Positions 1-9,705 are shown, numbered from the stretch's first letter. The stretch is DNA of 64,000 nt from Geodermatophilus tzadiensis (GCF_003002915.1 NZ_PVTG01000002.1:1-64000); one strand, 5' to 3'. The notes: a model not told the origin generated them from the letters alone. Program-made: numbers and translations.

Positions 1-42
1 CTGCGGAGCGAATGGTCTTCGACAACCACGTGCGTTCCGCAG
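1..42. other. Inverted repeat at window edge
   Basis: Bases 1-10 are complementary to bases 33-42 with one mismatch, giving a possible stem with a 22-base loop. A second, smaller hairpin (5-base arms 66-70 and 76-80) follows. Both lie downstream of the fumC stop codon, so they could help end the fumC transcript, or belong to whatever gene lies left of the window. No gene is visible in bases 1-94. Confidence 0.3.
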
Positions 43-94
43 AGGCGCCCCCATGTCAACACTCAGTTGCTGCGAGCAACCCACATAACGCGCC

Positions 95-1489
95 TCAGGG
101 GTGGGTCATGGACAGGACGTCGAGGGCCTCGTCGAGCTGCTGCTCGGTGAGCTTCCCCTGCTGCACGTAGCCCCGCTCGACCACGACCTCGCGGATCGTC
201 CTGCGCTCGGCGAGCGACTGCTTGGCCACCTTCGCCGCCTCCTCGTAGCCGATGTACTTGTTCAGCGGCGTGACGATCGACGGCGAGGACTCGGCGTAGG
301 TGCGGCACTGCTCCACGTTCGCGACGATCCCGTCGACGCAGCGGTCGGCCAGCAGCCGGCTGGCGTTGGCCAGCAGCCGGATCGACTCCAGCACGTTGCG
401 GGCCATCAGCGGCAGCGTCACGTTGAGCTCGAAGACGCCGGTGGTGCCGGCGTAGGTGACCGCGGCGTCGTTGCCGATCACCTGGGCGCCCACCTGGATG
501 ACCGCCTCGGGGATCACCGGGTTCACCTTCCCCGGCATGATCGAGCTGCCGGGCTGCAGGTCGGGCAGCTGGATCTCGCCGAGGCCGGTGCGCGGGCCCG
601 AGCCCATCCACCGCAGGTCGTTGGCGATCTTCACCAGGCCGACGGCGATCGTCTTGAGCTGGCCGGAGCCCTCGACGAGCGCGTCACGGGAGCTCTGCGC
701 CTCGAAGTGGTCGCGCGCCTCGCTCAGCGGCAGGTCGAGCTCGGCGGCGAGCTTCTCGATGATCGCGGCGGCGAACCCGGGCGGGGTGTTGATGCCGGTG
801 CCGACGGCGGTGCCGCCCAGCGGCAGCTCGCCGATGCGCGGCAGTGAGGACCGCAGCCGCTCGACGCCGTAGCGCACCGCCGCGGCGTACCCGCCGAACT
901 CCTGGCCGAGGGTGACCGGGGTGGCGTCCATCAGGTGGGTGCGGCCGCTCTTGACGACGTCGGCGAACTCCTCGGCCTTGCGCGACAGCGAGGCCTCCAG
1001 GTGCTGCAGCGCCGGGACCAGGTCGCGCACGATCGCCCGGGTGGCGGCCACGTGGATGGCCGAGGGGAAGACGTCGTTGGACGACTGCGAGGCGTTGACG
1101 TGGTCGTTGGGGTGCACCGGCGTGCCCGTGGCCTCGGTGGCCAGGGTCGCGATGACCTCGTTGGTGTTCATGTTGCTCGACGTCCCCGAGCCGGTCTGGA
1201 AGACGTCGATGGGGAAGTGGTCGTCCCACGTCCCGGACGCCACCTCGCCGGCGGCGTCGGTGATCGCCCGGGCGACGTCACCCGGGAGGACGCCGAGGTC
1301 GGCGTTGACGCGTGCGGCGGCGCCCTTGATGGCGGCCAGCGCCGCGATGAGCTCGCGCTCGATGGGTGTGCCGGAGATCGGGAAGTTCTCGACGGCACGC
1401 TGGGTCTGGGCCCGCCACTTGGCCCAGGCGGGAACGCGGACCTCCCCCATGGAGTCTCGTTCGATGCGGTGGTCCTGCTCCGTGGCCAC
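95..1489 (-). CDS. fumC: Fumarate hydratase class II
   Basis: The 464-residue product is a class II (iron-independent) fumarase, the TCA-cycle enzyme that interconverts fumarate and L-malate in the cytoplasm. The fumarate-lyase signature [11 protein letters not shown] lies near residues 313-323, the substrate-binding SSNMNTNEV near 100-108 and [10 protein letters not shown] near 129-138. Length is normal for FumC. I chose the GTG at 1489 because GGGAG sits five bases upstream and the resulting N-terminus ([14 protein letters not shown]) matches actinobacterial FumC. An ATG at 1450 lacks a good ribosome site. The gene stands alone, divergent from the 192-residue membrane protein. The succinate dehydrogenase operon, the preceding TCA step, is elsewhere in the window at 57-60.4 kb. 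Confidence 0.96.
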   Translation of the reverse strand: MATEQDHRIERDSMGEVRVPAWAKWRAQTQRAVENFPISGTPIERELIAALAAIKGAAARVNADLGVLPGDVARAITDAAGEVASGTWDDHFPIDVFQTGSGTSSNMNTNEVIATLATEATGTPVHPNDHVNASQSSNDVFPSAIHVAATRAIVRDLVPALQHLEASLSRKAEEFADVVKSGRTHLMDATPVTLGQEFGGYAAAVRYGVERLRSSLPRIGELPLGGTAVGTGINTPPGFAAAIIEKLAAELDLPLSEARDHFEAQSSRDALVEGSGQLKTIAVGLVKIANDLRWMGSGPRTGLGEIQLPDLQPGSSIMPGKVNPVIPEAVIQVGAQVIGNDAAVTYAGTTGVFELNVTLPLMARNVLESIRLLANASRLLADRCVDGIVANVEQCRTYAESSPSIVTPLNKYIGYEEAAKVAKQSLAERRTIREVVVERGYVQQGKLTEQQLDEALDVLSMTHP

Positions 1490-1532
1490 GCTGGCTCCCG
1501 TGTGGTGTCGGTGGGATCGGTGCTGCACGCGT

Positions 1533-1538
1533 GACCCT
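1533..1538 (-). promoter_or_regulatory. Possible -10 element of fumC
   Basis: On the minus strand the hexamer TAGGGT fits the actinobacterial TANNNT -10 consensus and lies 43 bases before the fumC GTG. No convincing -35 hexamer is visible upstream. Confidence 0.35.
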
Positions 1539-1646
1539 AGAAGCACCCCGCCCCCGCCTCTCCTCCCAGGCTCGGAGCGGGAGCCCGGACGGGGTCGCGG
1601 CGGGCCCTACGGTCCCCCGGACGTCCCCAGCCCCGAGGAGGGCCAC

Positions 1647-2225
1647 GTGTCCCACCCGCCGTCCGTCGACCCGTCCTGGGAGCCGCCGGCCTGGACCCCG
1701 CAGCCGGCGCCGGGCACCCCTGGGGGCGCGTGGACGCCGTGGGGGACCTGGGACCCCGCCGCCGGTCGGGCGGTCCCCGCACCCGGACCGGTCCCCGCGC
1801 CGCCGGCGTCCGCCGGCCGGCCGCTGCTGACCGTGCTCGCCGCGACCGCCGTCGGGACCGCCGGCCTGGTCGTCGCCGCCGTCCTCGGCACGCTGGTGCT
1901 GAGCTCGGCCGCCGACGACGTCGGCCGCGGGATCGGCGAGGGCATGGCCGAGGCGGTCGGCGCCCAGGCGGGCCTCTACGCCGACCCGTACCCGTCCGGC
2001 GGGACGCTCGGGCCGGTGGAGCAGTCGGATCCGGTGGAGCCCGGTGAGCTCGGCCCCGACCCGGTGCTCGACGCCTACGCGCAGAGCTGCTTCGACGGCG
2101 ACCTGCAGGCCTGCGACGACCTGTTCTACGAGTCGCCCCCGCAGTCGGGGTACGAGGACTACGGCTCCAGCTGCGGGGGCCGGGTGCGGCAGTACGAGGT
2201 CCCCTCCTGCACCGACCTGGACTGA
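1647..2225 (+). CDS. Membrane-anchored protein with a four-cysteine module
   Basis: The product has 192 residues. It has a proline-rich N-terminus (about 1-55), one hydrophobic segment (about 57-82) and an acidic outer region ending in a module of about 45 residues with four cysteines (CFDGDLQACDDLF... CGGR... C). The start is a GTG with a strong GAGGAGG ribosome site (1635-1641). The same module occurs twice in the next gene, so the two are related by domain duplication. The cysteines probably form disulfides outside the cell, but that is inference. I know no function for the module; it resembles domains of uncharacterised secreted or membrane proteins of actinobacteria. Confidence 0.75.
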   Translation: MSHPPSVDPSWEPPAWTPQPAPGTPGGAWTPWGTWDPAAGRAVPAPGPVPAPPASAGRPLLTVLAATAVGTAGLVVAAVLGTLVLSSAADDVGRGIGEGMAEAVGAQAGLYADPYPSGGTLGPVEQSDPVEPGELGPDPVLDAYAQSCFDGDLQACDDLFYESPPQSGYEDYGSSCGGRVRQYEVPSCTDLD

Positions 2226-2360
2226 CCCGCCGTCCCGGCCGGCCACCCCGCGAGCCCGTCCCACCAGGCCGTCCGCGACCCGAGGGACCGCCGGGGGTGC
2301 TGGGGCGGGGCGCCGCCGTCCCGTGACCGCGCCGTGCTCCCGGTCCGGCCGGGGCCGACC

Positions 2361-2366
2361 TAACCT
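2361..2366 (+). promoter_or_regulatory. Possible -10 element
   Basis: TAACCT matches TANNNT and would start transcription about 30 bases before the ATG at 2405, leaving room for the GAGGAG ribosome site at 2390-2395. No clear -35 hexamer is seen. Confidence 0.35.
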
Positions 2367-2404
2367 GTCGACCGCAACCGACCCGAATCGAGGAGCCCGC
2401 CACC

Positions 2405-3538
2405 ATGTCCCAGCCTCCCTCCCCGCCGCCGGGCGGCACCGACCCCGGGGCCCCGCAGCCGGGGCAGCAGGGCTGGGGCGCGTCCGACGACCCGACCGCG
2501 CAGGCGGGCCGGCCGGCACCGCCCACGTCGCAGTTCCAGCCCGGGCAGTACGGCCAGCCGAACCCCTACGGCCAGTCCGGCGAGCGGGAGCAGACCACCC
2601 CCTTCGGGCAGCCGGGCCAGGACCCCCACCAGGCCCCGTACGGCCAGCAGCCCTACGACCCGAACCAGACGCAGCACGGCCAGCCGTACGGGCAGCAGCC
2701 GTACGACCCGAACCAGGCGCAGTACGCGCAGCAGTACGGGCAGCAGCCCTACGGCGGCTACGACCCCCACCAGGCCCCGTACGGCCAGCAGTACGGGCAG
2801 CAGCAGTACGGGCAGCAGTACGGGCAGCAGTACGGCCAGCCGCAGCAGCCGGGCAGCAGGAGGAACCTCGTCGTCGCGCTGACCGTCGGCGGCGTGCTGC
2901 TGCTCGCCGGCCTCGCGGTCGGGCTGTTCTTCCTGCTCCGCGGGGACGACGGCGGCACGACGGCGGCCGACCCGACCACCACGAGCGCGAGCTCGCCGAG
3001 CTCGTCCGCGAGCTCATCCGCGAGCTCCTCGCCGTCGTCCGCCGGTGACTGCCGGGAGCCGGCGGGGGCGGGCACGGCAGGGGTGCCCGACCCGGCGTCG
3101 CCCTGCGACATCACCGAACCCGACCCCGACGGGGACTTCCTCCCCCTGGCCGAGCGGTGCGCGGCCGAGGACTGGGCGGCGTGCGACGACCTCTTCTACG
3201 CCACGCCGGTCGGCTCGGCCTGGGAGGAGTACGGCTCCACCTGCGGCGGTCGCAACGACCCGCAGGGCGGCAGCTGCGAGCAGCTCTACGCGGGCGGCGG
3301 GAGCCCCACCCCCGCTCCCGGCTCCGTCCCGCCGGCCACCGTCCCACCCACGGGTCTCGGCTCGGACCCGGCCCTGGACGCCCAGGCGCAGCGGTGCTTC
3401 GACGGCGACATGGGGGCGTGCGACGAGCTCTTCCTCGCCGCCGACGCGGGCTCGGAGTACGAGCGCTACGCCGACACGTGCGCCGGCCGGCAGCCGGAGG
3501 GCACCAACCGGTACTGCACGGACGCCTTCCCGGAGTGA
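2405..3538 (+). CDS. Gln/Tyr/Pro-rich membrane protein with two four-cysteine modules
   Basis: The 377-residue product begins with about 155 low-complexity residues rich in Q, Y, G and P, built from QYGQQ and PYDPNQ units. A transmembrane helix follows (about 157-179), then a Ser/Ala linker, then two copies of the four-cysteine module carried once by the preceding gene (about 240-300 and 325-377, each with ACDxLF and a GR after the third Cys). GAGGAG precedes the ATG by nine bases. The layout (disordered inner arm, one membrane pass, disulfide-type outer domains) suggests a cell-envelope protein; the tyrosine-rich tail may drive self-association. Function is unknown. Confidence 0.8.
   Translation: MSQPPSPPPGGTDPGAPQPGQQGWGASDDPTAQAGRPAPPTSQFQPGQYGQPNPYGQSGEREQTTPFGQPGQDPHQAPYGQQPYDPNQTQHGQPYGQQPYDPNQAQYAQQYGQQPYGGYDPHQAPYGQQYGQQQYGQQYGQQYGQPQQPGSRRNLVVALTVGGVLLLAGLAVGLFFLLRGDDGGTTAADPTTTSASSPSSSASSSASSSPSSAGDCREPAGAGTAGVPDPASPCDITEPDPDGDFLPLAERCAAEDWAACDDLFYATPVGSAWEEYGSTCGGRNDPQGGSCEQLYAGGGSPTPAPGSVPPATVPPTGLGSDPALDAQAQRCFDGDMGACDELFLAADAGSEYERYADTCAGRQPEGTNRYCTDAFPE
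2632..2850 (+). repeat. Degenerate in-frame tandem repeats coding for YGQQ units
   Basis: Short units related to tacgggcagcag recur through this stretch and encode runs of YGQQ and PYDPNQ. They lie wholly inside the preceding-listed membrane protein gene, keep frame, and look like a low-complexity tail expanded by replication slippage rather than a mobile element. Confidence 0.7.
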
Positions 3539-3569
3539 CGCGGCGCTGACCGGCGGAGGCCGACGGACG

Positions 3570-3603
3570 GCGGGCCCGGCACCCCTGGGGGTGCCGGGCC
3601 CGC
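3570..3603. terminator. Bidirectional terminator hairpin
   Basis: Perfect 16-base arms (3570-3585 and 3588-3603) separated by two bases form a very GC-rich hairpin between the convergent membrane protein gene and glpX. There is no U-tract, as is usual in actinobacteria. Confidence 0.75.
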
Positions 3604-3618
3604 TGCGTCCGCCGGGGG

Positions 3619-4674
3619 TCAGTGCCGGTCGAAGGGCACCGCGGAGTAGGCGCGCAGCTTCTCCAGCGCGTGCAGGCTGTCGATGGAGCGGATGGTGCCC
3701 GACCGCGACCGCATGACCAGCGACTGCGTCGTGCAGCCGCCGGCGTGGTACTGCACACCGCGCAGCAGCTCGCCGTCGGTGATGCCGGTGGCCACGAAGA
3801 AGACGTCGCCGCGGACGAGGTCGTCGATCTGCAGCACCCGGTCGAGGTCGTGGCCGGCGTCGAGGGCCTTCTGCCGCTCCTCGTCGTCCTTGGGCCACAG
3901 CCGGCCCTGCAGCGCACCGCCCATGCACTTGAGCGCGCAGGCGGCGATGATGCCCTCCGGCGTGCCGCCGATGCCCATGAGCAGGTCGACGCCGGTGCCC
4001 TCGCGGGCGGCGGCGATGGCGCCGGCCACGTCCCCGTCGGTGATGAACTTGATCCGGGCGCCGGCCTCCCGGACCTCGTGCACCAGCTGGTCGTGCCGCG
4101 GGCGGTCGAGGATGCACACGGTGACGTCGGCTACCGAGCCGCGCTTGGCCTTGGCGACCCGGCGGATGTTCTCGGCCACCGGGGCGGTGATGTCGACGAC
4201 GTCGGCGGCGGCCGGACCGGTGGCGATCTTCTCCATGTAGAAGACGGCCGACGGGTCGTACATGGCGCCCCGGTCGGCCACCGCCATGACGGCGATGGCG
4301 TTGGGCATGCCCTTGGCCATCAGCGTGGTGCCGTCGACCGGGTCGACGGCGACGTCGCACTCCGGGCCGTTGCCGTCGCCGACCTGCTCGCCGTTGAAGA
4401 GCATCGGCGCCTGGTCCTTCTCGCCCTCGCCGATGACGACGACCCCGCGCATGCTCACGGTGCCGATCAGGGCGCGCATCGCGTCCACGGCGGCGCCGTC
4501 GCCGCCGTTCTTGTCGCCGCGGCCCACCCAGCGGCCGGCGGCCATCGCCCCGGCCTCGGTGACCCGGACGAGCTCGAGCGCGAGGTTGCGGTCGGGCGCG
4601 GGCCGGTCGGCGCGGAAGGAGCTGCTGGTGTGCGTGCTCGCCGTCAGCGGGCCGTCGGGCGCGGGCAGGGTCAC
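3619..4674 (-). CDS. glpX: Class II fructose-1,6-bisphosphatase
   Basis: The 351-residue product dephosphorylates fructose-1,6-bisphosphate to fructose-6-phosphate in gluconeogenesis. Diagnostic motifs of the GlpX family are present: GEGEKD (82-87), DPVDGTT (111-117, metal-binding) and the GIGGTPEG loop near 235. It lacks class I FBPase features. In actinobacteria this is normally the only gluconeogenic FBPase. The start is a GTG with GGAGGT four bases ahead. It is divergent from the DUF4245 gene with 68 bases between, a pairing common in actinobacteria. Confidence 0.95.
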   Translation of the reverse strand: MTLPAPDGPLTASTHTSSSFRADRPAPDRNLALELVRVTEAGAMAAGRWVGRGDKNGGDGAAVDAMRALIGTVSMRGVVVIGEGEKDQAPMLFNGEQVGDGNGPECDVAVDPVDGTTLMAKGMPNAIAVMAVADRGAMYDPSAVFYMEKIATGPAAADVVDITAPVAENIRRVAKAKRGSVADVTVCILDRPRHDQLVHEVREAGARIKFITDGDVAGAIAAAREGTGVDLLMGIGGTPEGIIAACALKCMGGALQGRLWPKDDEERQKALDAGHDLDRVLQIDDLVRGDVFFVATGITDGELLRGVQYHAGGCTTQSLVMRSRSGTIRSIDSLHALEKLRAYSAVPFDRH

Positions 4675-4742
4675 GGGACCTCCAGGTCGGCCACCGGCGC
4701 CGGCGGGGCGGGGTGGGTCGGCGGTGCTGCGATCCTAGGGGA

Positions 4743-5375
4743 ATGAGCACTCCCGGCCCGTCGAGCGAGCAGGCCGCACACCAGGGCGCAGGACCGTCGG
4801 CCGACGAGCAGCCACCGCCCCCGCCGTCCGCGGTGGAGCGGGCGAACCGGATGAGCGCGGTCAACATGATCCGGTCGCTGCTGCCGCTGGTGGTCATCTG
4901 CCTGCTCGCCGTCGGCTGGATCGCCTTCCGGCAGGGCGACCCCGACCCGGTGCGGCCGATCGACCCGACGAACGCCGTCCAGCTGGCCGCCGCGCGGGCG
5001 GGCTACGCCGTCCAGGTGCCCTCCGAGCTGCCCGACGGCTACCGGCCCACCAGCGTGCGCACCGACGCCGGGGACGCCGTCGACGGTGCCCCGGTGACGC
5101 TGGAGATCGGCTACGTGACCCCCTCGACGGAGTTCGCCGGCTACGTGACCAGCGACGACCCCGACGCCGACCCGCTCACCGCGGTGCTCGACGGCGCGCA
5201 GGCCGACGGCAGCGTCCAGCTGGCCGGCGAGGAGTGGACCCGCGCGACCTCCGGCCGCGGGGAGACGGTGCTCTCCCGCGAGGAGGACGGCGTGACGCTG
5301 CTGGTGACCGGCTCGGCTCCCGACGAGGAGCTGCAGACCGTGGCCGCCGCCGTCGCGCCGGTGGCCGCGCGCTGA
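4743..5375 (+). CDS. DUF4245 family membrane protein
   Basis: The 210-residue product has a proline-rich cytoplasmic N-terminus, one transmembrane helix (about 44-62) and a C-terminal extracytoplasmic domain with the DUF4245 look (VPSELPDGYRPTSVR, then GEEWTRATS). The family is restricted to actinobacteria, found typically beside glpX and the exonuclease VII genes as here. Its role is not known to me. I start at the ATG at 4743 because the upstream in-frame codon would add a cysteine-rich tail with no family precedent. It converges on xseB with seven bases between stops. Confidence 0.8.
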   Translation: MSTPGPSSEQAAHQGAGPSADEQPPPPPSAVERANRMSAVNMIRSLLPLVVICLLAVGWIAFRQGDPDPVRPIDPTNAVQLAAARAGYAVQVPSELPDGYRPTSVRTDAGDAVDGAPVTLEIGYVTPSTEFAGYVTSDDPDADPLTAVLDGAQADGSVQLAGEEWTRATSGRGETVLSREEDGVTLLVTGSAPDEELQTVAAAVAPVAAR

Positions 5376-5382
5376 GCCCGGC

Positions 5383-5622
5383 TCAGGCCTGCGGCTCGCC
5401 GGGGGTGGCCGCGGCCAGCCGTTCGCGCGCCCGGTCCAGCCAGTGCTGGCACAGCCGGGCGAGCTCCTCGCCGCGCTCCCAGAGGGCCAGCGACTCCTCG
5501 AGGGTCAGCCCGCCGGCCTCGAGCCGGCGGACCACCTCGGCCAGCTCCTCGCGGGCCTGCTCGTAGGTCTGGGTCGGCTGCTCCGGGGTGGGCTGCTCGG
5601 CGGTGGGCTGCTCGGCGGTCAC
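5383..5622 (-). CDS. xseB: Exodeoxyribonuclease VII small subunit
   Basis: The 79-residue product has the XseB core, two helices including [35 protein letters not shown] and [13 protein letters not shown]. Several copies bind one XseA to make the nuclease that degrades single-stranded DNA into short oligonucleotides. The GTG start overlaps the xseA stop by four bases (GTGA), so the subunits are translationally coupled. The N-terminal residues [17 protein letters not shown] are a small slippage-type repeat not needed for the fold. Confidence 0.93.
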   Translation of the reverse strand: MTAEQPTAEQPTPEQPTQTYEQAREELAEVVRRLEAGGLTLEESLALWERGEELARLCQHWLDRARERLAAATPGEPQA

Positions 5623-6839
5623 GGCTGCCCATCCTGCCGGTCGACCCGGACGGGCAGCCGGCCACCGGCGACCCGCACCGCGAGCCGCTCGTCGTCGCCG
5701 ACCTCGGCCGGGTCGCGGACCAGGGCGCCGTCGGCCCGCTGCACCAGCGCGTAGCCCCGCTCGAGCGTGGCCTGCGGTGAGAGCGCGGCCACCCGTGCGC
5801 GGGCGTGCTCGACGTCGCGCTCGGCGGTCTCGACGCGGTGGGTGAGGGTGCGCCGGGCGCGGTCGCGCAGCGCCGCGACGTCGTCGCCACGGCCGTGCAG
5901 CAGCCGCTCGGGAGCGGCCAGCGCCGGCCGGCTGCGCACGCCCTCCAGCCAGCGCACCTGCTGCTCGAGCCGCAGCGCGAGCAGGTGCCGGGCGCGGGCG
6001 CGCAGCCCGTCGACCAGCCGCCGCTGCTCGCCGATCTCGGGCACCACCCGGTGCGCGGCGTCGGTGGGGGTGGCCGCCCGGACGTCGGCCACGTGGTCGA
6101 CCAGGGTGGTGTCGGTCTCGTGCCCGACGGCGGTGACCACCGGCGTGCGGCAGGCCGCGATGGCGCGCACCAGGCCCTCGTCGGAGAAGGGCAGCAGGTC
6201 CTCCACCGAGCCGCCGCCGCGGGCGACCACGATGACCTCGACCTCCGGGTCGCGGTCGAGCCGCTGCAGCCCGTCGATGACCGACGCGGCCGCGTTCACG
6301 CCCTGCACCAGGCTGTGGTGGACGGCGAAGCGCACCGCGGGCCAGCGCCGCCGGGCGGTGACCAGCACGTCGCGCTCGGCGGCGGAGTCCTTGCCGGTGA
6401 CCAGCCCGACCACGGCCGGCGCGAAGGGCAACGGGCGCTTGCGGGCGGCGTCGAAGAGGCCCTCGGCGGCCAGCAGCCTGCGGATGCGCTCGATGCGGGC
6501 CAGCAGCTCGCCCAGGCCCACGGCGCGGATCTCGGTGGCGCGCAGCGAGAACGACCCGCGCGCGATGTAGTAGTCGGGCCGGGCCCGGACGACGACGCGG
6601 GCGCCCTCGGTGAGCTCCAGGCCGGGCCGGTCGACGACGTCGCGCGCGCAGGTGACCGGCACCGAGAGGTCGGCGGCCGGGTCGCGCAGGGTGAGGAAGA
6701 CCGTCGCCGCCCCGCGCCGGGACAGCTGGGCGACCTGGCCCTCCACCCACACCTCGCCCAGCCGGCCGATCCACTCGGCGACCTTGCGGGCCACCGTGCG
6801 CACCGGCCACGGCGCCTCGGGGGAGGAGGGCGCGGTCAT
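5619..6839 (-). CDS. xseA: Exodeoxyribonuclease VII large subunit
   Basis: The 406-residue product is the catalytic subunit of exonuclease VII. It shows an N-terminal OB-fold ([18 protein letters not shown], then [10 protein letters not shown]), and the conserved nuclease-domain strings [30 protein letters not shown] and [17 protein letters not shown], followed by a coiled-coil region and the C-terminal LERGYALV segment. Length is normal for a high-GC Gram-positive. The ATG at 6839 has no strong ribosome site but gives the usual N-terminus. It forms an operon with xseB, downstream of the lipid-droplet-protein homologue. Confidence 0.95.
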   Translation of the reverse strand: MTAPSSPEAPWPVRTVARKVAEWIGRLGEVWVEGQVAQLSRRGAATVFLTLRDPAADLSVPVTCARDVVDRPGLELTEGARVVVRARPDYYIARGSFSLRATEIRAVGLGELLARIERIRRLLAAEGLFDAARKRPLPFAPAVVGLVTGKDSAAERDVLVTARRRWPAVRFAVHHSLVQGVNAAASVIDGLQRLDRDPEVEVIVVARGGGSVEDLLPFSDEGLVRAIAACRTPVVTAVGHETDTTLVDHVADVRAATPTDAAHRVVPEIGEQRRLVDGLRARARHLLALRLEQQVRWLEGVRSRPALAAPERLLHGRGDDVAALRDRARRTLTHRVETAERDVEHARARVAALSPQATLERGYALVQRADGALVRDPAEVGDDERLAVRVAGGRLPVRVDRQDGQP

Positions 6840-6894
6840 GCACCCGAGGGTGCCAGGCGGGACCGACCGTCCTGCCCGGCACCCCGGACGGGCA

Positions 6895-8502
6895 CTAGCC
6901 CCGCGGCTGCAGGGGGCTGGCGTCGACGGCCTGCTGCTCGAGCTTCTCCAGCCGGTTGCGCAGCATGGTGACGAACTGCGGCCGGTTGCGGGTGGCCTCC
7001 TCGTAGCCGAGCAGGTCCTGCACCGTGGCGAGCTGGTAGCCGCGCAGCCGGCCGCGCAGCTGGGCGATGGTGAAGGCGTCGTAGCCGTCGATCGGCGCCG
7101 AGGCCGCGGCCGGCTCGCCGCTCCCCGCGTCGTCGCCGGGGGCGTCGGACCGCTCGCCGGCCGCGCCGGGAGCCGCGGCGACCGGCGTGCCGCCCTCGTC
7201 GGTGGCGGTCGCGGTGTCGGTCGCGGTGTCGGTCGCGGTGTCGGTGTCGGCGGTGTCCGTGGTGGTGCCGGTGTCCGGGGTCGTGGTGGTCGCGGCGTCC
7301 TCCGCCGGGCCGGCCTCGGCGCCCATCTCCTCGTCGACGCGGGCGTGCTCCTCGGTGACGACGTCGCTGCCCTCACCGGTCGCGGTGTCCTGCCCGGCCG
7401 TCGCGGTCTCCTGCCCGGCCGTCGCGGTGTCCTGCCCGGCCGTCGCGGTGTCCTGCCCGGCCGTCGCGTCGCCGCCCTCGGGGGCGACGACGCCCTCCTC
7501 GGTGACGGTGCCCTCGACGGTGGCGACCTCGCCGTCGGGCGTGATGACGTCGACCTCGGACGGCGCCTCGCCACCCGCGTCGGGCTGCGCGTCCTCGGCC
7601 AGCACGCCGGCGTCGCCCGCGGGAGCCTCGTCGGCCAGGCCGATGTCGGTGTCGGGGACGCCGGAGTCGGCGGCGTCGGGGGTGGTGGTGTCGTCGCTGC
7701 CCACGTCCGGCGCGCCGGCCAGCTCCCCGACCGGGGAGCCGCCGGGGTCGCTGGCGGCGGGGGCGTCGTCGGGGGTGGCGGCGCCGGACTCCGGGCCGGT
7801 GCCCTCGGCCTCGAGCAGCGCCGACTCCAGCGCGTCCTCGGCGGTGAGCGTCGAGTCGGCGGCGTCGAGGACGGCCGCGGCCTCCTCGGCGCCCTGCACC
7901 TGGTCGGTGATGTCCTCGAGGGCGGCCACGACCTCGGCCGGCGCCGGGTCCGGCGGCAGCCCGGCGGCCTCGTCGTCGACCAGGCCGGCCGCGTCGGTGT
8001 CGACGTCGACCTCCATGACGTCGACCTCGGTGAGCTCCGTCCGCGCACCGGTGTCGTCCAGGGCGGAGGCGGTGTCCTCCACCGCGGCGACGACGGCGTC
8101 GGCGGCCGGGTCGTCGGGGAGGGCCGCCACCTCCTCGTCGGGGATCGAGCCGGCGGTGGTGTCGACGTCGGGCGCGCGGTCGAAGGCGGAGTCGCGCAGG
8201 ACGTCGATCGGCTGGGCCACCAGCGGGCTGCCGTCCTGGGCGCGGTCCTGGGCGGTGTCCTCGTCGTCGTCGAAGGTGGCCAGGCCCGGCTCGCTCGCGC
8301 CCCGGATACCGGTGAGCACCTCGTCGCCACGGGCCACCAGACCCGACCACTGCTGCTGCAGCTTCATCGCGGCCTGCAGCGCGATGCCGATGAGACGCAC
8401 CGGGAGTCCCGGCAGCGTCCGGGGGAGGCTGCGGACGTCGTCGAGCACGGTGGCGGCCAGGCCGACACTCGCGCGGATCGGCTCGGGGATCTCACGGGAC
8501 AT
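6895..8502 (-). CDS. Lipid-droplet-associated-type protein with a long acidic low-complexity centre
   Basis: The 535-residue product has a conserved N-terminus ([20 protein letters not shown], then [20 protein letters not shown]) and a C-terminal helical domain ([20 protein letters not shown], then a short ending helix). Between lies a roughly 390-residue stretch of D, E, A, T, V, G and P with hardly any basic residues. In mycobacteria the homologous position, between xseA-xseB and ispH (Rv1107c-Rv1110), holds a protein annotated as lipid-droplet associated. That synteny and the two termini support the call. The acidic centre is far longer than I expect for the family and contains tandem repeats. 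Function here is unproven; it could organise DNA, lipid or envelope. Confidence 0.7.
   Translation of the reverse strand: MSREIPEPIRASVGLAATVLDDVRSLPRTLPGLPVRLIGIALQAAMKLQQQWSGLVARGDEVLTGIRGASEPGLATFDDDEDTAQDRAQDGSPLVAQPIDVLRDSAFDRAPDVDTTAGSIPDEEVAALPDDPAADAVVAAVEDTASALDDTGARTELTEVDVMEVDVDTDAAGLVDDEAAGLPPDPAPAEVVAALEDITDQVQGAEEAAAVLDAADSTLTAEDALESALLEAEGTGPESGAATPDDAPAASDPGGSPVGELAGAPDVGSDDTTTPDAADSGVPDTDIGLADEAPAGDAGVLAEDAQPDAGGEAPSEVDVITPDGEVATVEGTVTEEGVVAPEGGDATAGQDTATAGQDTATAGQETATAGQDTATGEGSDVVTEEHARVDEEMGAEAGPAEDAATTTTPDTGTTTDTADTDTATDTATDTATATDEGGTPVAAAPGAAGERSDAPGDDAGSGEPAAASAPIDGYDAFTIAQLRGRLRGYQLATVQDLLGYEEATRNRPQFVTMLRNRLEKLEQQAVDASPLQPRG
7207..7242 (-). repeat. Three 12-base tandem repeats
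   Basis: The unit ggtcgcggtgtc occurs three times back to back in frame, encoding a run of DTAT units in the acidic centre of the lipid-droplet-type protein. Confidence 0.85.
7380..7463 (-). repeat. Four 21-base tandem repeats
   Basis: Four head-to-tail 21-base copies, with one base changed in the second, encode a seven-residue unit (ATAGQDT) in the same protein. The spacer-free arrangement and preserved frame exclude a CRISPR array. Confidence 0.9.
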
Positions 8503-8668
8503 GCCTCCAGCCTGCCGCAGTGCCCGCGGAACGGCATCGTGTGCCCTCCGGCGGCCACCCGGTCGGGCGGGGCGCTCGCGCAGCGGCGTGTCGCAGGTCT
8601 CACCAGCGGTCCGCCCGGTGGGGCCCGGTGTGACCCGGCGAACGCCGAGGGGCGGGGGGTGCCCCGCC

Positions 8669-8674
8669 TACCAT
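8669..8674 (+). promoter_or_regulatory. -10 element of a probable leaderless ispH promoter
   Basis: TACCAT is followed by six bases and then the ispH ATG at 8681, the spacing typical of actinobacterial leaderless genes. No ribosome site precedes the ATG, which fits. Another ATG at 8673 is out of frame and inside the hexamer. Confidence 0.6.
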
Positions 8675-8680
8675 GGGGGC

Positions 8681-9631
8681 ATGGCTGATCAGCGCGGACG
8701 CGTCCTGCTGGCCGATCCCCGGGGCTACTGCGCCGGCGTCGACCGGGCGGTGGTCGCCGTCGAGCGGGCGCTGGAGATCCACGGCGCGCCGGTCTACGTC
8801 CGCAAGCAGATCGTCCACAACAAGCACGTCGTCGCCACCCTCGAGCGGCGCGGAGCGGTCTTCGTCGACGAGACCGACGAGGTGCCCGAGGGCTCGGTCG
8901 TCGTCTTCAGCGCCCACGGCGTCTCCCCGGCGGTGCACCAGGAGGCCGCGGCCCGGCAGCTGCGCACCATCGACGCCACCTGCCCGCTGGTCACCAAGGT
9001 GCACCAGGAGGCCAAGCGGTTCGCCCGCGACGACTACGACATCCTGCTGATCGGCCACCGCGGCCACGAGGAGGTCGAGGGCACCTCCGGCGAGGCGCCG
9101 TCGCACATCCAGCTCGTCGACGGGCCCGAGGACGTGGCGAACGTGCAGGTCCGCGACCCCGAGCGGGTGGTGTGGCTGTCGCAGACGACGCTGTCGGTCG
9201 ACGAGACCCTGGCGACGGTCGACCAGCTGAGGAACCGCTTCCCCGGCCTGCAGTCCCCGCCCAGCGACGACATCTGCTACGCCACCCAGAACCGCCAGCA
9301 GGCGGTCAAGCAGATGGCCGCCGAGTGCGACCTGGTCATCGTCGTCGGCTCGACCAACTCGTCGAACTCCGTGCGGCTGGTGGAGGTCGCCCTGGAGGCC
9401 GGCGCCCGCGCCTCGCACCTGGTCGACTACGCCGCCGAGATCGACCAGGCCTGGCTCGAGGGAGTCGGCACCGTCGGCGTCACCAGCGGGGCCTCGGTGC
9501 CCGAGGTGCTGGTCAGCGAGGTGCTCGACTGGCTGGCCGCGCGCGGCTACCCCGACGTCGAGACGGTCAAGGCCGCCGAGGAGCGGCTGGTCTTCGCGCT
9601 GCCCCACGAGCTGCGGCCCAAGCGCGGCTGA
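8681..9631 (+). CDS. ispH: 4-hydroxy-3-methylbut-2-enyl diphosphate reductase
   Basis: The 316-residue product is the last enzyme of the MEP pathway, reducing HMBPP to IPP and DMAPP with a [4Fe-4S] cluster. The three cluster cysteines are C17 (GYCAGV), C101 (ATCPLV) and C199 ([10 protein letters not shown]). The substrate-binding His residues H46 and H79, and the STNSSNS loop near 225, are also present. Length is typical. The gene converges with the DUF6542 gene across a strong terminator. It probably has a leaderless promoter. Confidence 0.97.
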   Translation: MADQRGRVLLADPRGYCAGVDRAVVAVERALEIHGAPVYVRKQIVHNKHVVATLERRGAVFVDETDEVPEGSVVVFSAHGVSPAVHQEAAARQLRTIDATCPLVTKVHQEAKRFARDDYDILLIGHRGHEEVEGTSGEAPSHIQLVDGPEDVANVQVRDPERVVWLSQTTLSVDETLATVDQLRNRFPGLQSPPSDDICYATQNRQQAVKQMAAECDLVIVVGSTNSSNSVRLVEVALEAGARASHLVDYAAEIDQAWLEGVGTVGVTSGASVPEVLVSEVLDWLAARGYPDVETVKAAEERLVFALPHELRPKRG

Positions 9632-9638
9632 CCCGCCC

Positions 9639-9690
9639 CGGACAGCAGCAGGGCCCCCTCCCGGTCGGGAGGGGGCCCTGCTGCTGTCCG
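9639..9690. terminator. Strong bidirectional terminator
   Basis: Perfect 24-base arms (9639-9662 and 9667-9690) with a four-base loop lie seven bases after the ispH stop and before the stop of the convergent DUF6542 gene. It is among the longest perfect hairpins in the window. Confidence 0.9.
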
Positions 9691-9705
9691 GTCAGTTCGG
9701 TGCCT

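Noticed and set aside
2632-2850. Mobile or satellite repeat
   Set aside because: The repeats code for in-frame YGQQ units of a membrane protein and show no ends or insertion signs.
1278-3017. Long minus-strand open frame over the two cysteine-module genes
   Set aside because: Arg/Ala/Gly-rich translation without motifs, opposite two genes with good ribosome sites and conserved modules.
5588-5845. Plus-strand small frames over xseB/xseA
   Set aside because: Antisense to a well-conserved coupled gene pair, with no ribosome site.
7380-7463. CRISPR-like array
   Set aside because: The 21-base units are directly adjacent with no spacers and keep the reading frame of a protein.
6610-8688. Long plus-strand frame opposite the lipid-droplet-type gene
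   Set aside because: It is the antisense reading of the acidic repeats; the minus-strand gene has conserved termini and synteny.
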